Below the pieces are notes generated by a model that was not told the origin of the DNA, ran no database searches, and saw only the letters and a list, made by a program, of their open reading frames with translations. The translations under genes and the position numbers were made by a program. Below, one piece after another: positions 42,122 through 50,786 of a stretch of DNA of 64,000 nt. The stretch spans positions 310,001 through 374,000 of the forward strand of contig NZ_CALFYO010000019.1 in the NCBI RefSeq assembly GCF_937952055.1, read 5' to 3'. Each line of letters opens with the position of its first letter. Position 1 is the first letter of the stretch. This DNA comes from an uncultured Piscinibacter sp. (GTDB lineage Bacteria > Pseudomonadota > Gammaproteobacteria > Burkholderiales > Burkholderiaceae_C).

Positions 42122-45115
42122 TCAGCGCGCCAGGTGGGCCGCGAGCACGCGGGCAACGTGCAGTGCCTCGCGCTGCGCGCCGTCGGCGACCTGATGCCGG
42201 CAACTCGCGCCGTCGGCCACGATCCAGGCTTCTCCGGCAGCGCGCACCGCAGGCAGCAGCGAGAGCTCGGCCATCTGCAGCGATACCGCATGGTGCTCGG
42301 ACTCGTAGCCGAAACTGCCGGCCATGCCGCAGCACGAGGTCTCGATCAGCTCGGGACCGGCACCGGGGATCAGCCGAAGCACCTCCAGCACTGGCTGCAC
42401 CGCGCCGAAGGCCTTCTGATGGCAGTGGCCATGCACCTTCATCGGCTTCGTCGCCGGCGAGAACGCCGGCGCGAAGCGTCCGGCGCGGGACTCGCGGGCG
42501 AGGAACTCCTCGAAGGTCAGGGCCTGCGCCGACACGGCCTGCGCCGCCGTGCCCAGTCCCATCACCAACGCTTCGTCGCGCAGCGTGAACAGGCACGACG
42601 GCTCCAGCCCGACGATGGCGATGCCACGCTCGGCGAAGGGCTGCAGGGCGGCGACCAGCGCGCCGGCCTGGGCCTTTGCACGATCGACCATGCCGGTGGC
42701 GAGGTAGGTTCGGCCGCAGCACAGCGGCTCGCCCGAGAGGCCGGGCACGTGCACCGCGTAGCCGGCGGCCTGGAACACGCGCACGGCGTCGCGTGCGTTC
42801 TCGGTCTCGAAATGGCCGTTGAAGGTGTCGACCCAGAGCACGACGGCCTTGGCCGCAGCCATCGCCTGCGCGGCGCTTGCCAGGCCGTAGCTCGGCGCCT
42901 CGCGCCGCACCGTGTCGCGCCGCCAGCGCGGCAGACTGCGCGCCGCTGCGAGTCCGGTGGCACGCTCCGACCAGCGCGCCAGCGCGGGAATCCGGTTGCG
43001 CAGGTTGAACAGCCAGGGCAGTGCGCTCGCCCATCCCGCGTAGCGCGGCAGGTGGGCGATCAGCCTGTCGCGCAGCGTGTGGCCGTGGCGCGCCTTGTAG
43101 GCTGCGGTGGCCTCGATCTTCATGCGCGCCATGTCCACGCCGGTGGGGCAGTCGCGCCTGCAGCCCTTGCAGCCGACGCACAGCTCCAGGGCGGACTTCA
43201 CCGCCTCTCCGTCGAGCGCTTCGCTGCCGAGCTGGCCCGACAACGCCAGCCGCAGCGTGTTGGCGCGGCCGCGCGTGACATGCTGCTCGTCGCGCGTGAC
43301 GCGGTAACTCGGGCACATCGTGCCGGCGTCGAACTTGCGGCAGTGGCCGTTGTTGTTGCACATCTCCACGGCCTTGGCCAGGCCGCCGCTGGGGTCGCCA
43401 CCCGTGCCCGGCGCGGTGGTCGTCTCGGTGGCCGGGTCGTTCTGCACGTCCCACGCCGACCAGTCGAGCACGGGCCTGAGCGGGATCGTCCGGTACGAAG
43501 GCGGGAAGCGGAACAGTCGCACATCGTCCATCTTCGGCGGGTCGACGATCCTGCCGGGGTTGAACAGGTTGTCCGGGTCGAGCTCGCGCTTGATGGCGCG
43601 GAAGGCATCGTCGATCTTCGAGCCGAACTGCCAGCGGATCCACTCGCCGCGGCACAGCCCGTCGCCATGCTCGCCGCTGTAGGCGCCACGGTACCTGCGC
43701 ACGAGCGCCGCCGCCTCTTCGGCGATGGCGCGCATGCGCTGCGCGCCGTCGCGCCGCATGTCGAGAATGGGCCGCACGTGCAGCGTGCCCACCGAGGCGT
43801 GCGCATACCAGGTGCCGCGGGTGCCGTGCCTGCGGAACACTTCGGTCAGCGCGTCGGTGTACTCGGCGAGGTGCTCGAGCGGCACCGCGCAGTCCTCGAT
43901 GAAGCTGACCGGCTTGCCGTCGCCCTTCAGGCTCATCATGATGTTCAGGCCGGCCTTGCGTACTTCCCACAGCGCCTTCTGCGGGTGGTCGTCGGGCATC
44001 TCGACGACGCTGCCGGGCATGCCGAGGTCGGCCATCAGCTCGACCAGCGCCTTCAGCTGCTTCAGCAGCATCGAACGGTCATCGCCGCTGAATTCGACGA
44101 GCAGGATGGCGTCCGGACTGCCGATCAGGGCCGTTTCGATCACCGGCCGGAACGCCGGGTTGGCGCGCGACAGCTCGATCATCGTGCGGTCGACCAGTTC
44201 GACCGCGCTGGGGCCCAGCTTGACGATGTGCTGCGCCGAGTCCATCGCCGCGTGGAAGCTCGCGAAGTTCACCACGCCCAGCACCTTCGCCCGCGGCAGC
44301 GCGCTGAGCTGCAGCGTGAGGCTGCGGGTCATCGCCAGCGTGCCCTCGGCGCCGACCAGCAGGTGCGCGAGGTTGACGCTGCCGTCGGCGGTGTAGGGCC
44401 GCTCGCTGCGCGGACGGAAGATGTCGAGGTTGTAGCCTGCGACGCGGCGCATCACCGTCGGCCAGTTCGCGTCGATCTCAGGCGCGAGCGCGTCGGCCAG
44501 GCTGCGCACCAGTGCGGCGACGTGGCGTTCCTTCGCGCCCAGCGTCGCCAGCGGCCCGAAGGCCACTTCGCTGCCGTCGGCCAGCCAGGCGTCGATGCGC
44601 TCGACGTTGTGCACCATGTTGCCGTAGGCGATGCTGCGGCTGCCGCACGAGTTGTTGCCGGCCATACCGCCGAGCGTGGCCTGCGCGCTGGTCGAGACAT
44701 CGACCGGGTACCACAGGCCATGCGCCTTGAGCTGGGCGTTCAGGTGGTCGAGCACCATGCCCGGCTCGACCTGCACGCGCCGCGTCTCCACGTCGAGCGC
44801 GAGCAGCTTGCGCAGGTGCTTGCTGAAGTCGATCGCCAGCGCCGCTCCGGTGGTCTGGCCGCACTGAGAGGTGCCGCCGCCGCGAGGCAGCACCGGCGCG
44901 CCGAGCTCGCGGGCGATCTGCAGGGCGATCGACACGTCGCGCGGCGTTCTCGGCACGAACACGCCGATCGGCATGACCTGGTAGATCGATGCGTCGGTCG
45001 CATAGCGACCTCGCGAGGCGAGGTCGAACAGCACCTCGCCTTCGGTCTCGCGCTGCAGGCGCCGCGAGAGCTCCGCGCTGTCGGCGAGCACACCGGAGGG
45101 CAGCGGGGCGTTCAT
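42122..45115 (-). CDS. YdiJ-like FAD/Fe-S D-2-hydroxyacid dehydrogenase
   Basis: A 997-residue fusion of a GlcD-type flavoprotein and a GlpC-like iron-sulfur protein. The FAD (PCMH) domain covers about residues 45-270 with PRGGGTSQCGQTTGAA and GGMAGNNSCGSRS; the FAD-oxidase C domain follows (GEHGDGLCRGEW). Fe-S cluster cysteines are in CVGCKGCRRDCPTGVD, and CCG-type domains contain EPLCCGRTY and ETSCCGMAGSFGYE. E. coli YdiJ (1018 residues) oxidises D-2-hydroxyglutarate-type acids. The start overlaps the regulator stop by four bases. The regulator and the divergent catabolic genes suggest a 2-hydroxyacid intermediate in that pathway. Confidence 0.9.
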   Translation of the reverse strand: MNAPLPSGVLADSAELSRRLQRETEGEVLFDLASRGRYATDASIYQVMPIGVFVPRTPRDVSIALQIARELGAPVLPRGGGTSQCGQTTGAALAIDFSKHLRKLLALDVETRRVQVEPGMVLDHLNAQLKAHGLWYPVDVSTSAQATLGGMAGNNSCGSRSIAYGNMVHNVERIDAWLADGSEVAFGPLATLGAKERHVAALVRSLADALAPEIDANWPTVMRRVAGYNLDIFRPRSERPYTADGSVNLAHLLVGAEGTLAMTRSLTLQLSALPRAKVLGVVNFASFHAAMDSAQHIVKLGPSAVELVDRTMIELSRANPAFRPVIETALIGSPDAILLVEFSGDDRSMLLKQLKALVELMADLGMPGSVVEMPDDHPQKALWEVRKAGLNIMMSLKGDGKPVSFIEDCAVPLEHLAEYTDALTEVFRRHGTRGTWYAHASVGTLHVRPILDMRRDGAQRMRAIAEEAAALVRRYRGAYSGEHGDGLCRGEWIRWQFGSKIDDAFRAIKRELDPDNLFNPGRIVDPPKMDDVRLFRFPPSYRTIPLRPVLDWSAWDVQNDPATETTTAPGTGGDPSGGLAKAVEMCNNNGHCRKFDAGTMCPSYRVTRDEQHVTRGRANTLRLALSGQLGSEALDGEAVKSALELCVGCKGCRRDCPTGVDMARMKIEATAAYKARHGHTLRDRLIAHLPRYAGWASALPWLFNLRNRIPALARWSERATGLAAARSLPRWRRDTVRREAPSYGLASAAQAMAAAKAVVLWVDTFNGHFETENARDAVRVFQAAGYAVHVPGLSGEPLCCGRTYLATGMVDRAKAQAGALVAALQPFAERGIAIVGLEPSCLFTLRDEALVMGLGTAAQAVSAQALTFEEFLARESRAGRFAPAFSPATKPMKVHGHCHQKAFGAVQPVLEVLRLIPGAGPELIETSCCGMAGSFGYESEHHAVSLQMAELSLLPAVRAAGEAWIVADGASCRHQVADGAQREALHVARVLAAHLAR

Positions 45116-45804
45116 GCGCTGGCCTTGCTGCCTGCGTGGAGCTGGCCGCTCTTCATCAGCTCGAGCACCGCGTCGCGCTTGTGCATCAGGTGCTCGACGA
45201 GCAGGGAGCGCAGGCCGGCCGCGTCTCGGTCGGCGAGCATCTCCACCATGCGCTCGTGTTCCTTCACCGCGCGCTTCCACTTCGCCTCGTCGAAGTTGGA
45301 GCGAAAGCGCAGCGCCTGCAGCCGCGCGTTGACGTTGCGCCATGTCTGCGTCAGCACCGGATTGCGCGCCGCCGCGTTGATCAGCGTGTGGATCTGCGCG
45401 TTGAGCCGGTAGTAGCTGGGCAGGTCGCGGCGCGTGAAGGCGGCCATCATCTCGTAGTGCAGGGCGCGGATCTCGGCCAGTTCGGCCGGTCCGATGCGTT
45501 GCGCGGCAAGTTCGCCCGACTGTCCCTCCAGCGCGGCGATTACCTCGAAGGTGTCGGCCACGTCCTGCTCCGACATCTGCGCCACCACCGCGCCGCGATT
45601 GGGCAGCAGTTCGACCAGGCCCTCGGCTGCGAGCATCTTGATCGCCTCGCGCAGCGGCGTGCGCGAGACCTGCAGCAGTTCGCTCAACTCGCGCTCGTTG
45701 AGCTTGGCGCCGGGGACCAGCTGCCCCTCGACGATGCGCTGGCGAAGCCGCACCGCGACCTCCTGGTGCAGCACTTGGCGGGGGATGGAGATGACTTCAG
45801 CCAT
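45112..45804 (-). CDS. GntR family (FadR/FCD) transcriptional regulator
   Basis: A 230-residue regulator with an N-terminal winged helix (about residues 5-75, RQRIVEGQLVPGAKLNERELSELLQVSRTPLREAIKMLAAEGLV) and a C-terminal FCD ligand domain (about 80-215) with the metal-binding histidines of the type in HYEMMAA, QIHTLI and HLMHK. FCD proteins bind small carboxylic acids. The ATG at 45804 was preferred over one at 45834 because it leaves promoter space with the GTATGCAA repeats. It is coupled to the YdiJ-like gene and divergent from the aminotransferase, so it probably controls both sides. Confidence 0.88.
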   Translation of the reverse strand: MAEVISIPRQVLHQEVAVRLRQRIVEGQLVPGAKLNERELSELLQVSRTPLREAIKMLAAEGLVELLPNRGAVVAQMSEQDVADTFEVIAALEGQSGELAAQRIGPAELAEIRALHYEMMAAFTRRDLPSYYRLNAQIHTLINAAARNPVLTQTWRNVNARLQALRFRSNFDEAKWKRAVKEHERMVEMLADRDAAGLRSLLVEHLMHKRDAVLELMKSGQLHAGSKASA

Positions 45805-45810
45805 GTTCTG

Positions 45811-45883
45811 GTATGCAATCCATGACGGCGGCACTCCGGTGATTCTAGGGCAAGCTCGCTTGACAGATGCATTTTGTATGCAA
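45811..45883. promoter_or_regulatory. GTATGCAA operators in the divergent regulator/aminotransferase promoter
   Basis: GTATGCAA occurs at 45811-45818 and again at 45876-45883, 65 bp apart in the same orientation. The second copy sits in a near-dyad TTTTGTATGCAAAA next to a TTGACA -35-like element at 45860-45865 directed toward the aminotransferase. The layout fits a FadR-family repressor bridging or blocking both promoters. Confidence 0.5.
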
Positions 45884-45908
45884 AACTGCCGACCTCTTGG
45901 AGCGATTC

Positions 45909-47150
45909 ATGATTCCCCTTGACCAGCATCCCAGCGGCCGGCATCTGTTGCAGATCCCCGGGCCCAGCCCGGTCCCCGACCGCATCCTGCGCGCCATCAG
46001 CCTGCCGACCATCGACCACCGCGGTCCCGAGTTCGGCCAGCTCGGCCTGAAGGTGCTGGCCGGCATGCAGCAGATCTTCCGCACCCGCCACCCGGTGGCC
46101 ATCTACCCGGCCTCGGGCACCGGTGCGTGGGAGGCGGCACTGGTCAACACGCTGAGCCCCGGCGATGCGCTGCTGATGTTCGAGACCGGCCACTTCGCCA
46201 CGCTGTGGAAGAAGCTCGCCGAGCGGCTCGGCCTGAAGCCCGAGTTCCTGGCCGTGCCGGGCACCGACGCGGCCACCGGGCTGCCGTGGAGCTGGCGTCG
46301 CGGCGTGCAGGCCGACATGATCGAGCAGCGCCTGCGCACCGACACCGGCCACGCCATCAAGGCGGTGTGCGTGGTGCACAACGAAACCTCCACCGGCGTC
46401 ACCAGCGACATCGCCGCGGTGCGTCGCGCCATCGATGCGGCCGGCCATCCGGCCTTGCTGCTGGTCGACTCGATCTCCGGCCTGGCCTGCGCCGACTACC
46501 GGCACGACGAGTGGGGTGTCGACGTCACCGTCAGCGGCTCGCAGAAGGGCCTGATGCTGCCGCCCGGCATCAGCTTCAACGCGCTGTCGCCGAGGGCGCT
46601 CGAGGCGAGCAAGACGGCCAGGCTGCCGCGCAGCTTCTGGGCCTGGGACGAGATCGTCGAGATGAACCGGTCGGGCTACTGGCCGTACACGCCGAACACC
46701 AACCTGCTCTACGGCTTGTCGGAAGCGCTGGACATGCTCCTCGGGCAGGGACTGGAGGCGGTGTTCGCGCGCCACCAACGCTGGGCCGAAGGCGTGCGCG
46801 GCGCAGTGCGCGCCTGGGGCCTGCCCATCCAGTGTGCCGACGCGGCGGTGTACTCGCCGGTGCTCACCGGCGTGATCACGCCGCAGGGCGTGGATGCTGA
46901 TGCGCTGCGCAAGATGATCCACGAGCGCTTCGACCTGTCGCTGGGCACCGGCCTGGGCAAGGTGAAGGGCCGCATGTTCCGCATCGGCCATCTCGGAGAC
47001 TGCAACGACCTCACGCTGATGGCGGCGCTGGCCGGCGTGGAGATGGGCTTCAGGCTCGCCGGCGTGGCGCTGTCCGGCAGCGGCGTGCAAGCCGCAATGG
47101 AGTACTTCGCCGCCCATCCCGCGCCCCGACTGCTGGAGACGGCGGCCTGA
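45909..47150 (+). CDS. Class V aminotransferase (serine/alanine-glyoxylate type)
   Basis: A 413-residue PLP enzyme of the alanine-glyoxylate/serine-glyoxylate aminotransferase group. Family blocks: LLQIPGPSPVPDRILRAIS with IDHRGPEF, YPASGTGAWEAAL, HNETSTGVTSD, and the PLP lysine in DVTVSGSQKGLMLPPG. The start at 45909 follows a TGGAG site; a longer frame upstream is not conserved. It probably transfers the amino group of a small amino acid to glyoxylate or pyruvate. It opens a plus-strand operon with a TRAP transporter, an enoyl-CoA hydratase and a CoA-transferase, opposite a FadR-type regulator. Confidence 0.85.
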   Translation: MIPLDQHPSGRHLLQIPGPSPVPDRILRAISLPTIDHRGPEFGQLGLKVLAGMQQIFRTRHPVAIYPASGTGAWEAALVNTLSPGDALLMFETGHFATLWKKLAERLGLKPEFLAVPGTDAATGLPWSWRRGVQADMIEQRLRTDTGHAIKAVCVVHNETSTGVTSDIAAVRRAIDAAGHPALLLVDSISGLACADYRHDEWGVDVTVSGSQKGLMLPPGISFNALSPRALEASKTARLPRSFWAWDEIVEMNRSGYWPYTPNTNLLYGLSEALDMLLGQGLEAVFARHQRWAEGVRGAVRAWGLPIQCADAAVYSPVLTGVITPQGVDADALRKMIHERFDLSLGTGLGKVKGRMFRIGHLGDCNDLTLMAALAGVEMGFRLAGVALSGSGVQAAMEYFAAHPAPRLLETAA

Positions 47151-47199
47151 GCGCGGCCGCCCACGTAGACAACCCCAACACCATTAAGGAGACAATGCC

Positions 47200-48180
47200 A
47201 TGACCACCCGCCGCACCCTGCTCGCCGCCGCCCTGGCCGCCGGATTCGCGCTGCCCGCCGTGGCGCAGGTCGAGCTCAAGCTCGGCCACGTCGGCGGCCC
47301 CGGCTCGCTGTTCGAGTTGTCGGCCAACGAGTTCGCGCGTCGCGCCAACGAGAAGCTGGGCGACAAGGCCAAGGTCGTCGTGTTCGGATCGAGCCAGCTG
47401 GGGGGCGACCGCGAGCTGATGCAGAAGCTGCGTCTGGGGACGGTGGAATTCGCCATCCCGTCGACGGTGATGTCCTCCGATGTCGAGGCCTTCGGCATGT
47501 TCGAGATGCCGTACCTGGTCAAGAACCGCGAGCACATGAAGAAGATCGAGGCCGAGGTGGTCTGGCCGTCGCTCGCGCCGATGGCCGAGGCCAAGGGCTA
47601 CAAGTTGCTGGCGGTGTGGGAGAACGGCTTCCGCCACATCACCACCAACACCAAGCCGATCGTCAAGCCGGCCGACCTGGGCGGCATGAAGCTGCGCGTG
47701 CCGCAGGGCAAGTGGCGCGTGAAGATGTTCCAGGCCTACGGCGCCAACCCCAGCCCGATGGCCTTGTCGGAGGTGTTCGTCGCGCTGCAGACCGGCGTGA
47801 TGGACGGCCAGGAGAACCCGCTGACGCAGATCTACTCGTCGAAGTTCCAGGAGGTGCAGAAGCACCTGTCGATGACCGGCCACGTCTACACGCCGGCCTA
47901 CCTCGCCACCGGAGCGCGCAAGTTCGCGTCGCTGCCGGCCGACGTGCAGGCCGCGTTGTCCGCCGCCGCGAAGGAGACCCAGGCCTATGTCTACGAGCAG
48001 GCCGCCCGGCTCGACAACGACCTGCTCGACAAGATCAAGGCCGCCGGTGTGAAGGTCAACGAGGCCGACAAGGATGCCTTCATCGCCGCCAGCAAGGGCG
48101 TGTACGAGGAATTCGCCAAGGAAGTGCCGGACGGCGGCAAGCTGGTCGACAAGGCGATCGCGCTCGGCAAGGGGATGTGA
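47200..48180 (+). CDS. TRAP transporter solute-binding protein (DctP type)
   Basis: A 326-residue periplasmic binding protein with a signal peptide (MTTRRTLLAAALAAGFALPAVAQ). The DctP fold is seen in KLGHVGGPGSLFELSANEFARRANEKLGDKAKVVVFGSSQLGGDRELMQKLRLGTVEFAIPS and the carboxylate-binding arginine segment GGMKLRVPQGKWR, then MDGQENPLTQIYSSKFQEVQKHLSMTGH. It binds an organic acid for import. AAGGAGACA lies before the start. It is coupled to the DctQ gene by a GTGA overlap. Substrate is probably the one degraded by the flanking enzymes. Confidence 0.93.
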   Translation: MTTRRTLLAAALAAGFALPAVAQVELKLGHVGGPGSLFELSANEFARRANEKLGDKAKVVVFGSSQLGGDRELMQKLRLGTVEFAIPSTVMSSDVEAFGMFEMPYLVKNREHMKKIEAEVVWPSLAPMAEAKGYKLLAVWENGFRHITTNTKPIVKPADLGGMKLRVPQGKWRVKMFQAYGANPSPMALSEVFVALQTGVMDGQENPLTQIYSSKFQEVQKHLSMTGHVYTPAYLATGARKFASLPADVQAALSAAAKETQAYVYEQAARLDNDLLDKIKAAGVKVNEADKDAFIAASKGVYEEFAKEVPDGGKLVDKAIALGKGM

Positions 48181-48710
48181 TCTTGTCGGCCACGCTGCGC
48201 ATCGCCTTCGACCGCACGCTGACCGCCTTCGTGATCTTCCTGCTGGCGACGCTGGCGGTGATGATCCTGGTCGGCGTGGCCTGCCGCAAGCTCGGCATCG
48301 CCCTCGTCTGGTACGACGAGGGCGCGTCCATCATGCTCGCCTGGCTGACCTACTACGGCGCGGCCCTGGCGGCGCTGAAGCGGGCGCACATCGGCTTTCC
48401 CGGCCTCGTCAACGCCCTGCCGCCCGCGGTCCGCGTGCCGGCGGTGCTGTTCGGCGAGGCGTGCGTGATCGGCTTCTTCGCGCTGCTGACCTGGTTCGGC
48501 GTGCAGGTGCTGCAGATCCTCGACGGCGACACGATGGTCAGCCTGCCCTGGGTGCCGACGCAGTTCACGCAGTCGGTGATCCCGGTCGGCGGCGCGCTGT
48601 TCATCGTCGCCCAGCTGCTCAGCCTGCCCGAGGTGCTGCGCCAGGCGCGCGGCGCGGGCATCGTCGACCACGAGCAGGCCCCGGTTCAGGACGTTCTGCA
48701 GTCGTCATGA
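48177..48710 (+). CDS. TRAP transporter small membrane subunit (DctQ type)
   Basis: A 177-residue membrane protein with four hydrophobic helices, the DctQ topology (LTAFVIFLLATLAVMILVGVACRKLG, DEGASIMLAWLTYYGAALAALKRAHIGF, VPAVLFGEACVIGFFALLTWFGVQVL, TQSVIPVGGALFIVAQLLSLPEVL). The GTG at 48177 overlaps the DctP stop; a TTG at 48183 is the alternative. The stop overlaps the DctM start (ATGA). It joins the binding protein to the large permease. Confidence 0.88.
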   Translation: MILSATLRIAFDRTLTAFVIFLLATLAVMILVGVACRKLGIALVWYDEGASIMLAWLTYYGAALAALKRAHIGFPGLVNALPPAVRVPAVLFGEACVIGFFALLTWFGVQVLQILDGDTMVSLPWVPTQFTQSVIPVGGALFIVAQLLSLPEVLRQARGAGIVDHEQAPVQDVLQSS

Positions 48711-49990
48711 TCGTCGCCATCATGTTCCTGGGCCTGGTGGGCCTGATCCTGCTCAATGTGCCGATCGCCGTGGCGCTGGGCATCGTCGCGATGGGCGCGA
48801 TGGTGCATGCGGGCGGCCTGGACGCGCTGCTGAACTCCGCGATCGTCATGTTCAACGGCGCGACCAGCTTCCCGCTGCTGGCGATCCCGCTGTTCATCCT
48901 GGCCGGCGCGATCATGAACTCGTCGAGCCTGTCGCGCCGGCTGATCACGTTCGCCTCGGCGCTGTTCGGCTTCGTCAAGGGCGGCCTGGCGATGATCAAC
49001 ATCGGCACCTCGATGTTCTTCGCCGAGATCTCCGGCTCGGCGGTGGCCGATGTCGCCGCGATGGGCTCCATCCTGATCCCGGCGATGAAGAAGAAGGGCT
49101 ACCCGAAGGAGTTCGCCGCTGCCATCACCTCGTCGTCGGCGACGCTGGCGGTGATCATCCCGCCGTCGATCCCGATGATCCTCTACGCGGTGATGGCCGA
49201 TGCCTCGGTGGTGCAGCTGTTCGTCGCCGGCATCGTGCCGGGCATCCTCGGCGGCGTCGGCATGATGGCGCTGGCCTACTGGTACGCACGCCGCTACAAC
49301 TATCCGGTCGAGGAGGTGTTCGAGTGGGCCAAGGTGCGCAGGACCTTCAAGGACGCGGCCTGGGCCTTCCTGCTGCCCCTCATCATCCTCGGCGGCATCT
49401 TCGGCGGTGTGGTCACGGCGACGGAGGGTGCCGCGCTGGCAGTGCTGGCGGCGCTGTTCATCGGCGGCGTGATCTACCGCGAGCTGGACTGGAAGCACCT
49501 CTACAACGCGATGATGGAAGGGGCCGTCCAGACCGCGACCGTGATGCTGCTCGTCGCGTCCTCCGCGCTGCTGGGCGTCTACCTCACCGAGCAGCAGATG
49601 CCGCAGCAGCTCGCGCAGTGGCTGTCCGGCATCACCAGCGACCGCCTTCTGGTGCTGGGGCTGCTGAACCTGTTCTTCCTCGTCATCGGCCTGTTCCTGC
49701 ATTCGGCCGCAGCGATCATCCTGGTGGTGCCGATCGTGCTGCCGCTGGTCAAGGCGGTGGGCATCGATCCGGTGCACTTCGGCCTCATCGTCACGCTGAA
49801 CCTCGGCATCGGGCAGCAGACGCCGCCGGTGGCCAGCGTGCTGATGGCGTCGTGCTCGATCGCCAAGGCCGACATGTGGAAGGTCACGCGGGTGAACCTG
49901 CCCTTCATCGGTGTGCTGCTCGCCGTGCTGCTGCTGGTCACCTACGTGCCTGCGGTGCCGCTGTTCCTCGTCCAGGCGTTCTATGGCTGA
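48707..49990 (+). CDS. TRAP transporter large permease subunit (DctM type)
   Basis: A 427-residue permease with about 12 membrane helices and DctM signatures: LAIPLFILAGAIMNSSSLSRRLI, GSAVADVAAMGSILIPAMKKKGYPKEFAAAITSSSATLAVIIPPSIPMILYA, TEGAALAVLAALFIGG and NLGIGQQTPPVASVLMASCSIA. It couples uptake to a sodium or proton gradient. It overlaps both its neighbours, which makes DctP-DctQ-DctM and the enoyl-CoA hydratase one translational unit. Confidence 0.95.
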   Translation: MIVAIMFLGLVGLILLNVPIAVALGIVAMGAMVHAGGLDALLNSAIVMFNGATSFPLLAIPLFILAGAIMNSSSLSRRLITFASALFGFVKGGLAMINIGTSMFFAEISGSAVADVAAMGSILIPAMKKKGYPKEFAAAITSSSATLAVIIPPSIPMILYAVMADASVVQLFVAGIVPGILGGVGMMALAYWYARRYNYPVEEVFEWAKVRRTFKDAAWAFLLPLIILGGIFGGVVTATEGAALAVLAALFIGGVIYRELDWKHLYNAMMEGAVQTATVMLLVASSALLGVYLTEQQMPQQLAQWLSGITSDRLLVLGLLNLFFLVIGLFLHSAAAIILVVPIVLPLVKAVGIDPVHFGLIVTLNLGIGQQTPPVASVLMASCSIAKADMWKVTRVNLPFIGVLLAVLLLVTYVPAVPLFLVQAFYG

Positions 49991-50786
49991 GGCCGGAACG
50001 ACCCGTGACGAAGACGTCGTGCTGCTGCGGCACGACGGCGCCATCGCGACGGTGACGCTCAACCGTCCCGACAAGCTCAACGCGCTGACCAAGCCGATGT
50101 GGCGGCGACTTGCCCAGCTGATGCGCGAGCTCTCGGCCGACGACGGCGTGCGCTGCGTGGTGCTGCGCGGCGCCGGTGGCAAGGCCTTCGCGCCGGGCAA
50201 CGACATCGCCGAATTCCCGACCGAGCGTGCCGACTTCGCGCAGGGCAAGGCCTATGGCGCGATCCTGCACGACGCGCTGGGAGCCATCGCCGACTGCCGG
50301 CACCCGACGCTGGCGCTGATCGAGGGCATCTGCGTCGGCGGTGGCCTGGAGATCGCCGCGTTGTGCGACCTGCGCCTGTGCAACGAGTCGGCGCGCTTCG
50401 GCGCGCCGATCAACAAGCTCGGGCTGGTGATGGCCCATGCCGAGCTCGCTGCGCTGGTGCAGCTGGCCGGGCGGTCGGTGGCGCTCGAGATGCTGCTCGA
50501 GGGGCGCGTGTTCGGCGCCCGCGAGGCGCTCGACAAGCGGCTGGTGAACCGCGTGCTGCCCGATGCCGACCTCGAGCGCGAGGCCTATGCCTGCGCCGCC
50601 CGCATTGCCGCCGGAGCGCCGCTGGCGGCGCGCTGGCACAAGCAGTTCCTGCGCGAGCTCGGCGCCGGCCAGCCGCTCACCGAGGCGCAGCGCGACGAGG
50701 GCTTCCGCTGCTACGACAGCGAGGACTTCCGCATCGGCGTGCGCGCCTTCCTCGACAAGGCGGTGCCGGAGTTCGTCGGCCGATGA
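49983..50786 (+). CDS. Enoyl-CoA hydratase/isomerase family protein
   Basis: A 267-residue crotonase-fold enzyme. Oxyanion-hole segments are KAFAPGNDIAEF and LIEGICVGGGLEIAALCDLRL; the NRPDKLNALTKPMW N-terminal block is typical. Residues at the usual glutamate positions are partly replaced (a Lys-Leu-Gly loop follows GAPINKLGLVMAHAE), so hydratase, isomerase or hydrolase activity cannot be decided. Its start lies 8 bp inside the DctM gene, and its end overlaps the CoA-transferase by four bases, so it is part of the same catabolic operon. Confidence 0.88.
   Translation: MAEAGTTRDEDVVLLRHDGAIATVTLNRPDKLNALTKPMWRRLAQLMRELSADDGVRCVVLRGAGGKAFAPGNDIAEFPTERADFAQGKAYGAILHDALGAIADCRHPTLALIEGICVGGGLEIAALCDLRLCNESARFGAPINKLGLVMAHAELAALVQLAGRSVALEMLLEGRVFGAREALDKRLVNRVLPDADLEREAYACAARIAAGAPLAARWHKQFLRELGAGQPLTEAQRDEGFRCYDSEDFRIGVRAFLDKAVPEFVGR

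Noticed and set aside
42000..43970. A 656-codon minus-strand frame overlapping the YdiJ-like gene
   Set aside because: Same strand, other frame, low-complexity arginine/alanine translation; the conserved frame contains all FAD and Fe-S motifs.
41777..45412. A 1211-codon open frame on the plus strand opposite the YdiJ-like gene and its regulator
   Set aside because: It is composed of R/A/H/Q-rich sequence with no recognisable domain and lies exactly opposite strongly conserved genes; long antisense frames are expected at this GC content.
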